From positions 1 to 64,000 of the forward strand of contig JAFLCU010000010.1 in assembly GCA_017303355.1 (NCBI GenBank): a stretch of DNA of 64,000 nt, in the 5' to 3' direction. Shown piece after piece: positions 52,784 through 64,000 of the stretch (within the stretch, counting starts at the first letter, position 1; every line of letters starts with the position of its first letter). The notes below the pieces were generated by a model. It saw nothing but the letters and a program-made list of their open reading frames with translations. It had not been told where the DNA came from and did no database searches. The DNA is from Caulobacterales bacterium (GTDB lineage Bacteria > Pseudomonadota > Alphaproteobacteria > Caulobacterales > Aquidulcibacteraceae). The position numbers and the translations under genes are program-made.

Positions 52784-53647
52784 ATGGCGGGGTACAGAAC
52801 GGGGCTGCGCCGCGCGGCGCAATGGGCGCTCCTTGGCGGGCGCATAATAGCCGCGCGACTCTACAATTGGCTGCCCACGGAGCCCTATTTGAAGGGCGCA
52901 TACGTCAGTTACGAAGCGGCGATGGCCAGTCGACGCGATGGGCGGATGGCGGGCTACGATCATCCGGAATTGATGACTGCCGAGCATGTTAATCGGATGA
53001 GCGTCATCCTGTCCTGGGACTACGCGATCTTGTTCTGGCTTGACCGCCTCCTGCCTCTTGTCGATCGGCTGATCGACGCAGGCGGACACGTTGGCACGAA
53101 GTATAGGGCCTTCCGGAGTGTCCTGGAGATTAAGCCTGATTTCGAATGGATCATACTAGAGATTCCCTCGGCTGTGGAACAGGGTCGGTTGTTGGCCGAA
53201 CGTGAGGGGCTGGACTCGCTGCGGTTTGAAACCGAGGCGTGCGAGACGCCGCCCGCTGATTTGCTTCTGGCGTCCGGATTGCTCCAGTACTATCCAGGCG
53301 AGTTTTCGGTACTGCTGCGCCAATTGCCGAAGCTGCCGACCCATGTGCTTGTCAACAAGGTGGCCGTGCGCAGTGGGCGCGCGGTATTCACGATGCAAAA
53401 GATCGGCCCTTCGCGAGTGCCGTACCAGATTCGCGACCGCCAAGCTTTTCTCGATGATGTGCGGAGCTTGGGATACGAGATTGTGCACGAATGGGACATT
53501 CCCCAACTCGCGCATACCATTCCAACCCATCCTGAATTGGGCGCTTCGCAAAGCGCGGGATTCTACTTCCGGCGAACGGGCGCGTCGGCGCCCACGCCGG
53601 ACCCTCGGCTCAAGGCCGAGAGCGCCGGTTGGTTTCGCGTGGATTAG
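52784..53647 (+). CDS. TIGR04325-family putative methyltransferase
   Basis: A 287-residue protein. The region DAGGHVGTKYRAFRSVLEIKPDFEWIILEIPSAVEQGR corresponds to the glycine-rich SAM-binding segment of the TIGR04325 family, followed by ADLLLASGLLQYYP. These proteins usually lie in surface-polysaccharide loci, and a Wzx-type flippase follows on the opposite strand. ATG at 52736 is an alternative start but overlaps a promoter-like -10. Confidence 0.78.
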   Translation: MAGYRTGLRRAAQWALLGGRIIAARLYNWLPTEPYLKGAYVSYEAAMASRRDGRMAGYDHPELMTAEHVNRMSVILSWDYAILFWLDRLLPLVDRLIDAGGHVGTKYRAFRSVLEIKPDFEWIILEIPSAVEQGRLLAEREGLDSLRFETEACETPPADLLLASGLLQYYPGEFSVLLRQLPKLPTHVLVNKVAVRSGRAVFTMQKIGPSRVPYQIRDRQAFLDDVRSLGYEIVHEWDIPQLAHTIPTHPELGASQSAGFYFRRTGASAPTPDPRLKAESAGWFRVD

Positions 53648-53853
53648 CCCATGCCAAAAAACGCCAACAAATTGTGCGCACAGGCCTCGGTCTCGGCTCT
53701 GATCTGGGGTCGCCGCGATTTTTGCGAGGGGAGCTGGCGTATGCCGGCACGTCCACCGGCGTCGCCGACAACAAGCATTCCATGCGTTGTCCATCCGTGG
53801 GTGATGAATATGGGGACGATGCTGTGCCCCCTGTGCGGCATGGGTTTGTGATC

Positions 53854-55314
53854 TCAGCCCGCTGGTGCTGTCGCCTCGCCGCGCGCGGCGAGTATGGCCC
53901 GCAACAGCGCAAGGCGATGTGAGAGCTTGCCCCGCTCGACAAACGCCAGGGACGCATAAGCGCCGGCAAGCACAATGGCGCCGGCGAGCGTGTATTCCAG
54001 GGCGGACGCCGCCCATACCGCGTGGAGCGCCGCTGTCGTCGCCGCCGCGCAAATCGCACAAACAAGCGGCGGCGCAATGTTGAGAAAATAGTCCTTTGCC
54101 GATGCCCCGACGACATCCAGGTAAAGCGGGAAGCGCCGCACCGCGAACAGGAAATAGGAGACAGTGTAGGCGATGGCCACGGCCAGTGCGCTATGCAACG
54201 CGGCGAGGGGGAGAAGCACGACCCACACGATCGCGAACTCAGTCGCCAGCCGCAGGCGCCGCCCAGTAGCGCCGATAGCCAGCAACATCGATCCGCTAAT
54301 GGCTAGGATGGATTGAAGGCATACCACCGGCGCAAGCGCTGTAAATATTGGTGCAGCCGGCAACCATTTACTCGAGAGAAACACTTCAAACAATGCAGCG
54401 CTTGTTGTCGCCGCCACGGCAAGCGCTGGGAATATGAGCGCGGCGACGATCCATGTGGCGACCAAGATGAGATCGCGCGTTGCGGCGCGATCCTCACGTA
54501 TCATTACCATGCGGGTGAAGAGCGCATTCTGCAGAGGAAACGTCAAAAACTGCATGGGCAGAAAGGCGATGCGGCTCGCTAGCGAATACGCTCCGACAGC
54601 GCCAGCGCCAATCAGACGGCCAATGATCAAGGGATCAAGTTGACGAGAGAAAAAGGTGACAAGGCTGAGTGCGGCCGTGTCTCGACTGAAGCGGATATGG
54701 GGGCCGAGAAGGGCGAAATTCAATCGAAGCGCGGGACGAAATTGCGTTGTGCAAATCGTGATCACGGCTTTCAGGAGCCAATAGGTCAATTGCTGGGCGA
54801 CAAGCGCCCATGCGCCGGTCCCGGCGAAGGCAAATGCCAAGGCGCTCGCGGTGCCGCAAATCGATGCTGTGAGTTCCGTGGCCGCGAGCGTACGGAATTG
54901 CTCGCGCTGCTGTAGCTCAGCGCTCGGCGTCGCAAGCGCCGCCTGCATCAAGGGGATTGGCGCCAAAACCAATATAATCGCGACGAGGCGGGGCTCCTGG
55001 AGCAGCCACCCTGAGGGCCACGCGATGGCAACAAGAAAAACCGATAGCGCCGCGCCGATTGCTGACAGGAACCAGAATGCGCTGGACCAGGTTGCGTGCT
55101 CGCGTCGATCAATGCGCACCAAGGTTTGACCCAGCCCTGCATCGCTGATCGCGGTCGTGAACCAGACAAAGGCGCCGGCCATCGCCACCAGGCCGAATTC
55201 CGCAGGGGACAACAACCGGGCAAGAACAGGAATAGCGACGAAGCTCGACACCGCCTGAAGCACACGGGCGGCGGTGAGTGCGGCGACATTGAGCGCGAAT
55301 TTTCGAAGCACCAA
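53854..55314 (-). CDS. Oligosaccharide flippase-family protein (Wzx/RfbX-like)
   Basis: A 486-residue polytopic membrane protein with 12-14 predicted helices. FALNVAALTAARVLQAVSSFVAIPVLARLLSPAEFGLVAMA and FSRQLDPLIIGRLIGAGAVGAYSLASRI are classic for polysaccharide flippases. The TTG at 55314 follows GGGGAGG by 6 nt and gives the usual length; the frame continues to 55779 but that part overlaps another gene and lacks homology. It is convergent with the methyltransferase. Probably exports a lipid-linked glycan. Confidence 0.85.
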   Translation of the reverse strand: MVLRKFALNVAALTAARVLQAVSSFVAIPVLARLLSPAEFGLVAMAGAFVWFTTAISDAGLGQTLVRIDRREHATWSSAFWFLSAIGAALSVFLVAIAWPSGWLLQEPRLVAIILVLAPIPLMQAALATPSAELQQREQFRTLAATELTASICGTASALAFAFAGTGAWALVAQQLTYWLLKAVITICTTQFRPALRLNFALLGPHIRFSRDTAALSLVTFFSRQLDPLIIGRLIGAGAVGAYSLASRIAFLPMQFLTFPLQNALFTRMVMIREDRAATRDLILVATWIVAALIFPALAVAATTSAALFEVFLSSKWLPAAPIFTALAPVVCLQSILAISGSMLLAIGATGRRLRLATEFAIVWVVLLPLAALHSALAVAIAYTVSYFLFAVRRFPLYLDVVGASAKDYFLNIAPPLVCAICAAATTAALHAVWAASALEYTLAGAIVLAGAYASLAFVERGKLSHRLALLRAILAARGEATAPAG

Positions 55315-55428
55315 GCGCTGCCTCCCCAAGAGCGGCGCCGAGAGCCTCCTGTAGCCGGCGTCGCTATGTCGATACGCTTGACGCAGCTGCGCGCCAAGTC
55401 GTGTCGTTCGAGCTGTAGTGGAGATCAG

Positions 55429-55629
55429 ATGATGGAAAATAATGAACGTCGAATGGATCGACGCCTCGTCTTGGCGGGCGCCACGCTTCTCTTGGGCGGA
55501 TTGGCGGTGGCGGGCATGCCGCTCGGGGCGCCCGGTATGGAATCGCCCGATGGCCGGCGCACCGCGTTCGATGTGATTGCCTTCAGCGAGAACGGGCGTT
55601 CCGTTTTTGCGCGGTACGCGCCGGGTTGA
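55429..55629 (+). CDS. Small exported protein with Tat-like signal
   Basis: A 66-residue protein: MMENNERRMDRRLVLAGATLLLGGLAVAGMP is a signal-type N-terminus with an RR pair, followed by a short tail (SPDGRRTAFDVIAFSENGRSVFARYAPG). A GGAG lies upstream of the ATG. Divergent from the flippase. No family recognised; being short and unique, it may not be real. Confidence 0.45.
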   Translation: MMENNERRMDRRLVLAGATLLLGGLAVAGMPLGAPGMESPDGRRTAFDVIAFSENGRSVFARYAPG

Positions 55630-55685
55630 GCGGCGCCCCCGGCGACGGAGGTGAGCGAACCGCAAATGCGAGCACGACGCGCGGC

Positions 55686-56111
55686 CTAGAGAGGCCGTTT
55701 CCGCCTTGGTTGCCGAGAGGGTCGAGGCGCTGCGAGATCGTCGAGGATCGGGCAATCTGGGCGGTCGTCGCCGTGACACGCGTGCACCAGCCGCTTTAGC
55801 GTGCGTGAGACGGCGCGCATCTCCGTCATGCGCGCTTCCATTTCGGCCAAGTGCTTTGCTGCAAGGCGACGAACTTCACGCGAAGAGCGCCGACGATCGC
55901 GCCACAGCGCGAGCAGCGCGCCGACCTCTTCCAGGGAAAAGCCAAGGTCTCGGGTGCGGCGAACGAATTGGAGCATCGCCACTTCGTTGTCGCCGTAATC
56001 ACGGTAGCCGTTTTCGCGTCGGTCGGCGGGCGCAATAAGGCCGACGCTTTCGTAATACCGGATCATCTTGGCCGATACGCCCGAGCGCTCGGCGGCCATA
56101 CTGATGTTCAC
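55686..56111 (-). CDS. cueR: CueR-like copper-responsive MerR regulator
   Basis: A 141-residue MerR protein. The winged helix (MNISMAAERSGVSAKMIRYYESVGLIAPADRRENGYRDY) is followed by the dimer helix and a metal loop ACHGDDRPDCPIL with the two Cys that bind Cu(I) in CueR. It diverges from the copper ATPase gene, with a CueR operator between them. Confidence 0.92.
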   Translation of the reverse strand: MNISMAAERSGVSAKMIRYYESVGLIAPADRRENGYRDYGDNEVAMLQFVRRTRDLGFSLEEVGALLALWRDRRRSSREVRRLAAKHLAEMEARMTEMRAVSRTLKRLVHACHGDDRPDCPILDDLAAPRPSRQPRRKRPL

Positions 56112-56138
56112 ACTGATTTGGCCTACGAATTTTCCCTG

Positions 56139-56169
56139 TTGACCTTCCCATTGTGGGAAGGTTCAGGGT
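56139..56169 (+). promoter_or_regulatory. CueR-activated copA promoter
   Basis: -35 TTGACC (56139-56144) is followed after a 19-bp spacer by a weak -10 CAGGGT. The perfect dyad ACCTTCCCA-TTG-TGGGAAGGT occupies 56142-56162. This is nearly the same layout as the E. coli copA promoter bound by CueR. The ATPase gene starts at 56216. Confidence 0.88.
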
Positions 56170-56215
56170 CAAGTTCAAGTGAAGACAGGGGCGCGAGTGT
56201 TCGCGCGAGTGAGTT

Positions 56216-58621
56216 ATGATCATGCATAGCAAACACCATCAACACGGCCATGACGGCGCGTCGGCGCGGAACTGGGATCCGGTCTGCGGCATGACGCCAG
56301 ATCCCGACACGCCGCACAGGCTGAGCCATGCAGGCCAGGATGTCTTGTTCTGCAGCGCCGGTTGCAAAGCGAAATTCGAAGCTGACCCCGACAAGTACCT
56401 GAAGCTCGCCGACCAACATGCGTGTTGCGCCAAGCCAGGCGACGAGGCGCCGACATCGCGCCACGCGCATGGTCACGGCGGCCCGCCCGTTGATCCAGCC
56501 GCCGTTCAAGCCGGCTCGAAATGGACCTGTCCGATGCATCCCGAAATTGTGCGTGACGGACCGGGCTCTTGCCCGATTTGCGGTATGGCGCTTGAACCGA
56601 TGACGCCAAGCGTCAACGACGGCCCTAATCCAGAACTCATCGACATGACCCGACGCTTCTGGGTTGGCGCTGCGCTCGCGGCGCCCGTGCTCGCGCTTGA
56701 AATGGGTCGCCACTTTCTCGGCATCGATCATGTGGTGGCGCCGGCCTTGAACGCATGGCTGCAATTCGCGCTGGCGACGCCCGTCGTGGTGTGGGGCGGC
56801 TGGCCGCTTTTCGAACGCGGATGGGCGTCGCTCAAGACCCGTCATCTCAACATGTTCACGCTGATCGCGTTGGGGACAGGCGTGGCTTGGCTATACAGCG
56901 TTGTCGCACTGTTGGCGCCGTCTCTCTTTCCCGCGGAGTTCCGCGACGCCCACCGCATGGTGGCGGTCTATTTCGAGGCCGCCGCCGTCATCACCGTGCT
57001 GGTTCTGTTGGGCCAAGTGCTCGAGTTACAGGCGCGCGAGCGCACAGGCGGCGCCATTCGAGCGCTGCTTGATCTCGCGCCCAAGACAGCGCGTCGTTTG
57101 CGCGACGGCGAAGAGCAAGAGGTTCCGCTCGACCAGATCATCGTGGGCGACCGCGTGCGGGTGCGGCCGGGCGAAAAGATTCCCGTCGACGCCATCGTCA
57201 TTGATGGGCGCTCGTCCATCGATGAATCGATGGTCACGGGAGAATCCATGCCGGTGACGCGCGACGTGGGCGCGCGGGTTATTGGCGGCACGCTCAACCA
57301 AACCGGCGCATTGGTCATTGAGGCCGATCGCGTCGGCGCCGACACCATGCTCTCGCGCATCGTACAGATGGTGGCGGAAGCCCAGCGGTCGCGTGCTCCC
57401 ATTCAGCGTTTGGCCGATCAGGTGTCTGGCTGGTTCGTGCCCGCCGTGATTGTCGTGGCGCTATTGGCTTTCGTCGCGTGGTGGGTATGGGGTCCGTCGC
57501 CCGCGTTCTCTTATGGGCTCATAGCGGCAGTCTCGGTGTTGATCATCGCATGTCCCTGCGCGCTCGGTCTGGCGACGCCTATGTCGATCATGCAGGGTGT
57601 CGGACGCGGCGCGCGCGCTGGCGTGCTCATCAAGAATGCCGAGGCGCTCGAGCGTTTAGAAAAAGTCGATACGCTCGTGCTGGACAAAACCGGCACGCTG
57701 ACCGAAGGCCGGCCAGCGGTGACCGCGATTCATACCGTCGATGGACGCGATTTGAACGAAGTGCTGCGTCTCGCCGCCAGTCTGGAAAATCGTAGCGAAC
57801 ATCCGCTGGGCGTAGCGATCGTGGCCGCCGCACGGGCGCGCGGTCTATCGCTGGCCGAGCCTACGGAGTTCGACTCTCCCACCGGCAAAGGCGTCGTCGG
57901 CGTGGTCGAGGGACGAAAACTTGCGATCGGAGCTGAGCGATATCTAAGCGAACTCGGACTTCATGCGTCCAGTCTCAGGGCGCAGGCCGAGACGCTACGG
58001 CGCGAGGGGGCGACATCGATCTATGTCGCTATCGACAATGAGATCGCCGCAGTGCTCGCTATCGCCGATCCCATTAAGTCGACGACGGCGGCCGCCCTCG
58101 ACGATCTACGCGCCCAAGGTCTGAAGCTTGTGATGCTGACGGGCGACAATCGCACCACCGCTGAGGCGGTGGCGCGAGGGCTAGGCATCGAACACGTTGA
58201 AGCCGAAGTGTTGCCGCAGGACAAGTCACGCATTGTGGAGCGGCTGAAACGGGACGGGCGAGTTGTGGCGATGGCGGGTGACGGGGTCAACGACGCGCCG
58301 GCTCTTGCCGCAGCGGATGTTGGCATCGCCATGGGTGGGGGCACGGATGTGGCGATCGAGAGCGCTGGCGTTACGTTGCTGCATGGCGATTTGGGCGGCA
58401 TCGTCCGCGCGCGCATCATTTCACGAGCGGTGATGCGCAATATTCGCCAGAACCTCTTCTTCGCCTTCGCCTACAACGTGGCGGGCATTCCGATTGCCGC
58501 TGGGGCGCTCTATCCGTTAACCGGCGCACTGCTTTCGCCCATGATCGCGGCTATGGCCATGGCGCTCTCTTCGGTGTCGGTCATCGCCAACGCGCTGCGC
58601 CTTGGTTCTTTGCGGGTCTAA
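56216..58621 (+). CDS. copA: Cu(I)-exporting P1B-1-type ATPase with YHS and heavy-metal-binding N-terminal domains
   Basis: An 801-residue copper pump. The N-terminus carries a His stretch ([11 protein letters not shown]), a YHS domain ([10 protein letters not shown]...[17 protein letters not shown]), a second His stretch and a CPMHPEI...[10 protein letters not shown] metal-binding domain in place of the usual HMA domains. The membrane CPC motif is at 446-448 and the phosphorylated Asp in DKTGT at about 490; [10 protein letters not shown] and the final NALRL are present. Controlled by the divergent CueR. Same gene name as the multicopper oxidase at 47239, but unrelated. Confidence 0.95.
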   Translation: MIMHSKHHQHGHDGASARNWDPVCGMTPDPDTPHRLSHAGQDVLFCSAGCKAKFEADPDKYLKLADQHACCAKPGDEAPTSRHAHGHGGPPVDPAAVQAGSKWTCPMHPEIVRDGPGSCPICGMALEPMTPSVNDGPNPELIDMTRRFWVGAALAAPVLALEMGRHFLGIDHVVAPALNAWLQFALATPVVVWGGWPLFERGWASLKTRHLNMFTLIALGTGVAWLYSVVALLAPSLFPAEFRDAHRMVAVYFEAAAVITVLVLLGQVLELQARERTGGAIRALLDLAPKTARRLRDGEEQEVPLDQIIVGDRVRVRPGEKIPVDAIVIDGRSSIDESMVTGESMPVTRDVGARVIGGTLNQTGALVIEADRVGADTMLSRIVQMVAEAQRSRAPIQRLADQVSGWFVPAVIVVALLAFVAWWVWGPSPAFSYGLIAAVSVLIIACPCALGLATPMSIMQGVGRGARAGVLIKNAEALERLEKVDTLVLDKTGTLTEGRPAVTAIHTVDGRDLNEVLRLAASLENRSEHPLGVAIVAAARARGLSLAEPTEFDSPTGKGVVGVVEGRKLAIGAERYLSELGLHASSLRAQAETLRREGATSIYVAIDNEIAAVLAIADPIKSTTAAALDDLRAQGLKLVMLTGDNRTTAEAVARGLGIEHVEAEVLPQDKSRIVERLKRDGRVVAMAGDGVNDAPALAAADVGIAMGGGTDVAIESAGVTLLHGDLGGIVRARIISRAVMRNIRQNLFFAFAYNVAGIPIAAGALYPLTGALLSPMIAAMAMALSSVSVIANALRLGSLRV

Positions 58622-58775
58622 GCGGCTTTGATGAATGAGGCGAAGCGGCGGTTTGTGGCCGTCCGCTCACGACTTTGGGTGAGGCGATGTGCGGCGCGAA
58701 GACTAACCGCCGCGCCATCAGGTGCGGGCTCGATTCTCACGCGCAAGGTGTGTATTCTAAAGGGGCGCTCAAACT

Positions 58776-59375
58776 ATGGTTGCCGATCCAACTGATTTGC
58801 CCGAAGCTCTAGTGCGGTGCGCGCTCCAAGAGGGCTTCGATAAGATCCGCGCTTACATCCGATCCAAAGTCGCCAATCCAAATGATGCCGATGAGGTGTT
58901 GCAGATTTTCTGCACCCGCGCTTTGGAGCGCGTCGGCGATCTCAAGGAAGGCGCTGCGGCGCGCGCTTGGTTGTCGCGTGTGCTAGCGAGCACGATCTCC
59001 GATCATCATCGTGGTTTGGCGCGGCGCAGGGCGCGCGAAACGCCTGCGGACGAGGCGTATTTGAGTTCTCTCACTGCCGAGACCGATGCAGATCGCGGTG
59101 CCTGCCTGTGTTTGCTGGCGCTGGTGGATGGTCTGTCGCAAGAGGACGCCGCGCTGATCAGGAGTATTGACGTCGAAGACCAGGACCGAGCGAGGATCGC
59201 GGCGGCTCTGGGCCTTACTCTGAATGCCCTTAGTGTGCGGCTGCATCGCGCACGCACCCGGCTGCGGGCGCTGATCTTGAGGCTCTGCGCAGCGTGCATC
59301 AAGCACGGCTTTGACGATTGCGGGTGCCCTCCTCTCGGGTGGCGAACGTCGCGAGGTGCGAAGGGCAAGTGTTGA
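58776..59375 (+). CDS. ECF-type sigma factor with Cys-rich C-terminus
   Basis: A 199-residue sigma-70 family protein. Region 2 (IRAYIRSKVANPNDADEVLQIFCTRALERV, ARAWLSRVLASTISDHHRG) and region 4 (DQDRARIAAALGLTLNALSVRLHRARTRLRALI) are present. The tail LCAACIKHGFDDCGCPP has five Cys/His residues that could sense metal or redox state directly, as no anti-sigma gene adjoins it. The following 59376-59682 (307 bp) holds no gene I can support. Confidence 0.85.
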   Translation: MVADPTDLPEALVRCALQEGFDKIRAYIRSKVANPNDADEVLQIFCTRALERVGDLKEGAAARAWLSRVLASTISDHHRGLARRRARETPADEAYLSSLTAETDADRGACLCLLALVDGLSQEDAALIRSIDVEDQDRARIAAALGLTLNALSVRLHRARTRLRALILRLCAACIKHGFDDCGCPPLGWRTSRGAKGKC

Positions 59376-59682
59376 CGCAAACATCCGCGGCGCGGCGACC
59401 TTGAGTTGAGACGGCGGCCAGGCCCGTGGCGGCGACACAAGACGCAACGGGATTTTGGCCGCTAAGGCCAATCCAGGCGCGAAGGGGCGCTCGCTGTAAT
59501 AAAAAACGGGTGGCGGCGTCCTTTCCTAAAAGGGGCTCCGGACGCGATTGATGAATCCCAGATTGTCTATGACAACGCACTCTGACGGGGGCGTAGGCCG
59601 AGCGTGCATTGCGACACAGCCTGCTCGGCGCGCCCGTCTTTCTTATTTTGGTTCCGATTTTGAACAGAGTCGGCGCGCGCAC

Positions 59683-60129
59683 TCAGTCTTCGTCCACGCC
59701 GCGCAGCAATTCCTCGCGTACGATCACGTCGAAGCGGGATTGCTGGTCGGAATCGAGCACGGCGCGCATCTCAAAGACGTGTGCGATGGCCTCGTGCTGG
59801 GTCTGACTCATGGCGGAGTGAAAGCGGTCAATCGCACCGGTGAGGCGGTCGCTTTGGGCGTGATCTTCCGCCACGGCGGCGGCGATGTCGCGGGCGGCCG
59901 CACGCAGTTCGGCGTCAAGCGCTGCTTTACGCGTGGCGTAGCTGGCTTCAATCTCCTCCAGGCGTCGGTCTTGCTCGGGGGTGAGATCGAGTTCGCGATG
60001 CACGGCTGCATCAAGCGTATCTCGATGAGTCTCCGACCGTGTGAGCGCCGCACCGACAAAAACGCCGCCAAGTCCTGCCCCGAACCCGGCGAGAGCGGCC
60101 AGAGTGAGCACTCTCCAAGTTTTCATCAT
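59683..60129 (-). CDS. CnrX-like periplasmic metal sensor (second system)
   Basis: A 148-residue protein with an N-terminal anchor (about 7-28) and a helical hairpin. Candidate ligands are the His in HRDTLDAAVHREL and an H-x3-M in EAIAHVFEMRA, as in CnrX and in the paralogue at 51926. It follows the CnrY-like gene by 3 bp. The cognate sigma factor is on the opposite strand (60609). Confidence 0.83.
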   Translation of the reverse strand: MMKTWRVLTLAALAGFGAGLGGVFVGAALTRSETHRDTLDAAVHRELDLTPEQDRRLEEIEASYATRKAALDAELRAAARDIAAAVAEDHAQSDRLTGAIDRFHSAMSQTQHEAIAHVFEMRAVLDSDQQSRFDVIVREELLRGVDED

Positions 60130-60132
60130 GAT

Positions 60133-60408
60133 CTATCGCCCGAGCGCCGTGGCGGGCGCATAGGGCTGATCGAGCGCAAACGGTCCAAGCGCCGCCGTAA
60201 CCGATGCTGCGGCGGTCGATACGCCAATGGCCGAGCTGATCAAAAAGACAAAGGCGCAAACGCCCGCGACAGCGCTGCTGGCGCTGGCGTTCGCGCGGGA
60301 CCGCGCGCGCGCATCAATCCGGGCCCAGACATCGCTTTCCAGTCCGTCCAATGCTGTGTCGATGTCCACCCGGCCCAAAGCGGCGAGTTTGCGATCAAGG
60401 TCGGTCAG
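60133..60408 (-). CDS. CnrY-like anti-sigma factor, apparent CTG start
   Basis: A 91-residue protein resembling the one at 52360: cytoplasmic segment TDLDRKLAALGRVDIDTALDGLESDVWARI, one membrane helix (AVAGVCAFVFLISSAIGV) and a short tail. Aligning it with the paralogue (MTADLERL...) puts the start at a CTG at 60408, with GGAGG five nt upstream and no ATG/GTG/TTG at that place. The frame is open further to 60555 but is Arg-rich there. Start uncertain. Confidence 0.65.
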   Translation of the reverse strand: MTDLDRKLAALGRVDIDTALDGLESDVWARIDARARSRANASASSAVAGVCAFVFLISSAIGVSTAAASVTAALGPFALDQPYAPATALGR

Positions 60409-60608
60409 GGAAGCCTCCAGGCGATCACGCTTTTCTATACGCGCGCGGCGGCGCGCGCCCTGGGTAGAGCTAGCCCATCGGGCTCCGCCAGAGCAAGGAC
60501 GAGACACCCAAGGCGCAAATGCAGGGACTTGATCCAAAGCAAGGCACGGATGCAAGCTAGACGCGACCTTGTCATAGTGCCGCGCTCTTGGCGGCCAGCG
60601 AGGCGGTC

Positions 60609-61244
60609 ATGAAACCCATTTCGGCTCAGCCTTCAGTGCTGTCGGGGCAGGCCCGCTCCCCGCTGCGCCGCGTCGCCTTCATCGGTGGTTTCGACGACCT
60701 GATTGCGCGCGCCCAGAGGGGTGATCGGACAGCGTTCAGCCAGCTCATGAGCGCCCATAAAGATGATCTCTTTCGCTTCGTGCGCCGCCGCGTCGCCGAC
60801 GCCGACGGGGCAAGCGATGTCGTTCAAGAAGCCTTCGTCGCGGCCTGGGGCGCAATGGCGAGCTTCGATCCAGAGCGTTCATTCAAGACCTGGCTCCACG
60901 CGATCGCGTTGAACAAATGCCGGGACGCAGCGCGACGCGCCGCGACCCGCCGAACCTTCTGGGGCCAGTGTCCTGATGGCGACGACCTGCGCGTCGCCGA
61001 CGAGCGGCCCTCGCCCGAGGCGGAGACGATAAGCCGCGAAGAAGTGCGCATACTGCGCCAGGCGCTGGCGACCTTGCCCGAACATCTCCGCGAGGCGCTG
61101 ATGCTGACAGCCGTCGACGGTCTATCGCAAGCGGCCGCTAGTGCAACGCTCGGCTGCTCAATCAAATCGCTCGAATATCGCGTGCATCGGGCGCGCGAAT
61201 TGCTCGCAAGCGAGATGGCGCGCCGCGCGACGCCGCAGCGCTAG
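60609..61244 (+). CDS. CnrH-like ECF sigma factor (second system)
   Basis: A 211-residue ECF sigma factor: FSQLMSAHKDDLFRFVRRRVADADGASDVVQEAFVAAW (region 2) and LPEHLREALMLTAVDGLSQAAASATLGCSIKSLEYRVHRARELLA (region 4). The first ~25 residues are an unusual extension, so a later start is possible. It diverges from cnrY/cnrX-like genes instead of following them as at 52.6-51.4 kb. Confidence 0.88.
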   Translation: MKPISAQPSVLSGQARSPLRRVAFIGGFDDLIARAQRGDRTAFSQLMSAHKDDLFRFVRRRVADADGASDVVQEAFVAAWGAMASFDPERSFKTWLHAIALNKCRDAARRAATRRTFWGQCPDGDDLRVADERPSPEAETISREEVRILRQALATLPEHLREALMLTAVDGLSQAAASATLGCSIKSLEYRVHRARELLASEMARRATPQR

Positions 61245-61289
61245 CTTTGGCCCTGAAGGCATGGGACAAATCGCACGCTTGAGGCGGCC

Positions 61290-63687
<2,398 letters not shown>

Positions 63688-63731
63688 GCTGAGAATGATA
63701 AAAGCAACACCCGAAACAATAGCGCCCACAC

Positions 63732-64000
63732 ATGCTCGTGACGCCGATAAACGGCACGTTCGACGATCTTCGGGACCGCCCTGCAAGCATGACGGAAACG
63801 GAGCGCTGGGCGTTAGGGGATGCGCTATACAAACAGGGCTCGAAGGGCGTTATTTTCACGCCCAACGAACATCCTCGCGTGCGAGCCATCACCGTATTCA
63901 ACGCCGATGTGTTGGGTTCATCGGCTCAGGCCGCCCACTATCGCTTTCTTTGGGATGGCGTAGCGATCCGCACAATTTATGATTTTTCGGATGGAACGGA
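63732..64000 (+). pseudogene. RES-domain protein fragment (5' truncated, runs off right edge)
   Basis: From the ATG at 63732 the frame is open to the window end (89 codons). TETERWALGDALYKQGSKGVIFTPNEHPRVRAITVFNADVLG and HYRFLWDGVAIRTIYDF match the C-terminal part of RES domains, NAD+-degrading toxins of Xre-RES toxin-antitoxin pairs. An in-frame stop at 63720 shows the N-terminal half is missing. No antitoxin gene is visible upstream. Confidence 0.6.

Noticed and set aside
53629..53922. A plus-strand frame between the methyltransferase and flippase genes.
   Set aside because: Overlaps the ends of both genes and has no ribosome site or recognisable sequence.

Overview
The window is high-GC (roughly 64%) DNA from an alphaproteobacterium. 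The gene set fits the Caulobacterales/Hyphomonadales group: a lasso-peptide isopeptidase next to a TonB receptor and FecI/FecR, TonB receptors with a short N-terminal STN domain, and the general protein style. This placement is an inference from gene content, not from a marker gene. The window has no rRNA, no CRISPR array and no intact insertion sequence. It does hold three tRNA genes, many metal-resistance genes and several broken mobile genes.

Layout. 1-2.1 kb: ferric-iron ABC transporter (permease running off the left edge, plus lipoprotein binding protein) behind a Fur-type palindrome. 2.26-9.0 kb: a mobilisable element next to tRNA-Val(CAC), with a large serine recombinase whose last codons read antisense through the tRNA, a shortened relaxase, a YcaC-like isochorismatase fold protein, an ArdC antirestriction protein, SSB and an XRE regulator. 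There are no type IV secretion genes. Its right end runs into a lasso-peptide isopeptidase that has lost its catalytic domain. 9.0-15.7 kb: the rest of that locus (isopeptidase beta-propeller, TonB receptor, FecR, FecI, a small Mrr-like protein). It diverges from two tandem XRE genes, each behind the same 25-bp operator, which resembles the C-boxes of restriction-modification controller proteins.

16.0-32.5 kb: tRNA-Thr(CGT) and then a run of about 18 closely spaced or overlapping minus-strand genes. They encode an ICMT-type methyltransferase, SRPBCC protein, methyltransferase, CDF-like transporter, Cys/His-rich protein, CzcCBA, AhpD, DsbA-like proteins, a P1B-4 ATPase, an M23 peptidase, a CopC-like protein and DsbB/DsbA. 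A divergent MerR gene and a MerR-type promoter head the run. 32.5-33.5 kb: gene remnants, including a frameshifted Fic (mobile mystery protein B). 33.5-41.6 kb: the CusCBA copper/silver efflux operon with CusF and small Cys/His-rich exported proteins. 43.0-49.1 kb: tRNA-Thr(TGT) and a CopA/CopB multicopper-oxidase operon. 49.2-52.7 kb: a CnrY-CnrX-CnrH type membrane-sensing sigma system with AraC and sterol-desaturase genes behind it. 52.7-55.6 kb: a TIGR04325 methyltransferase and a Wzx-type flippase. 55.7-58.6 kb: CueR divergent from the CopA copper ATPase across a textbook CueR operator. 58.8-61.2 kb: another ECF sigma factor and a second CnrYX/sigma module. 61.3-64 kb: acetate kinase fused at its end to a CzcA fragment, a methyltransferase paralogue of the 17-kb gene, and a fragment of a RES-domain gene.

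How it works together. The right three quarters form a layered metal-defence region: cytoplasmic export (two P-type ATPases, CDF), trans-envelope export (CzcCBA, CusCBA), periplasmic oxidation and sequestration (CopA/CopB, CusF, CopC, small Cys/Met/His proteins) and thiol repair (DsbA/DsbB, AhpD). Control comes from two MerR-family regulators and at least two CnrH-type ECF sigma systems. Four promoter-like sites sharing GAGGG(A/G)T(T/C), a 14-bp spacer and a GTA-type -10 lie before the copA operon, the cusF-like gene, the cnrYXH operon and the TIGR04325 methyltransferase, which suggests one ECF regulon.
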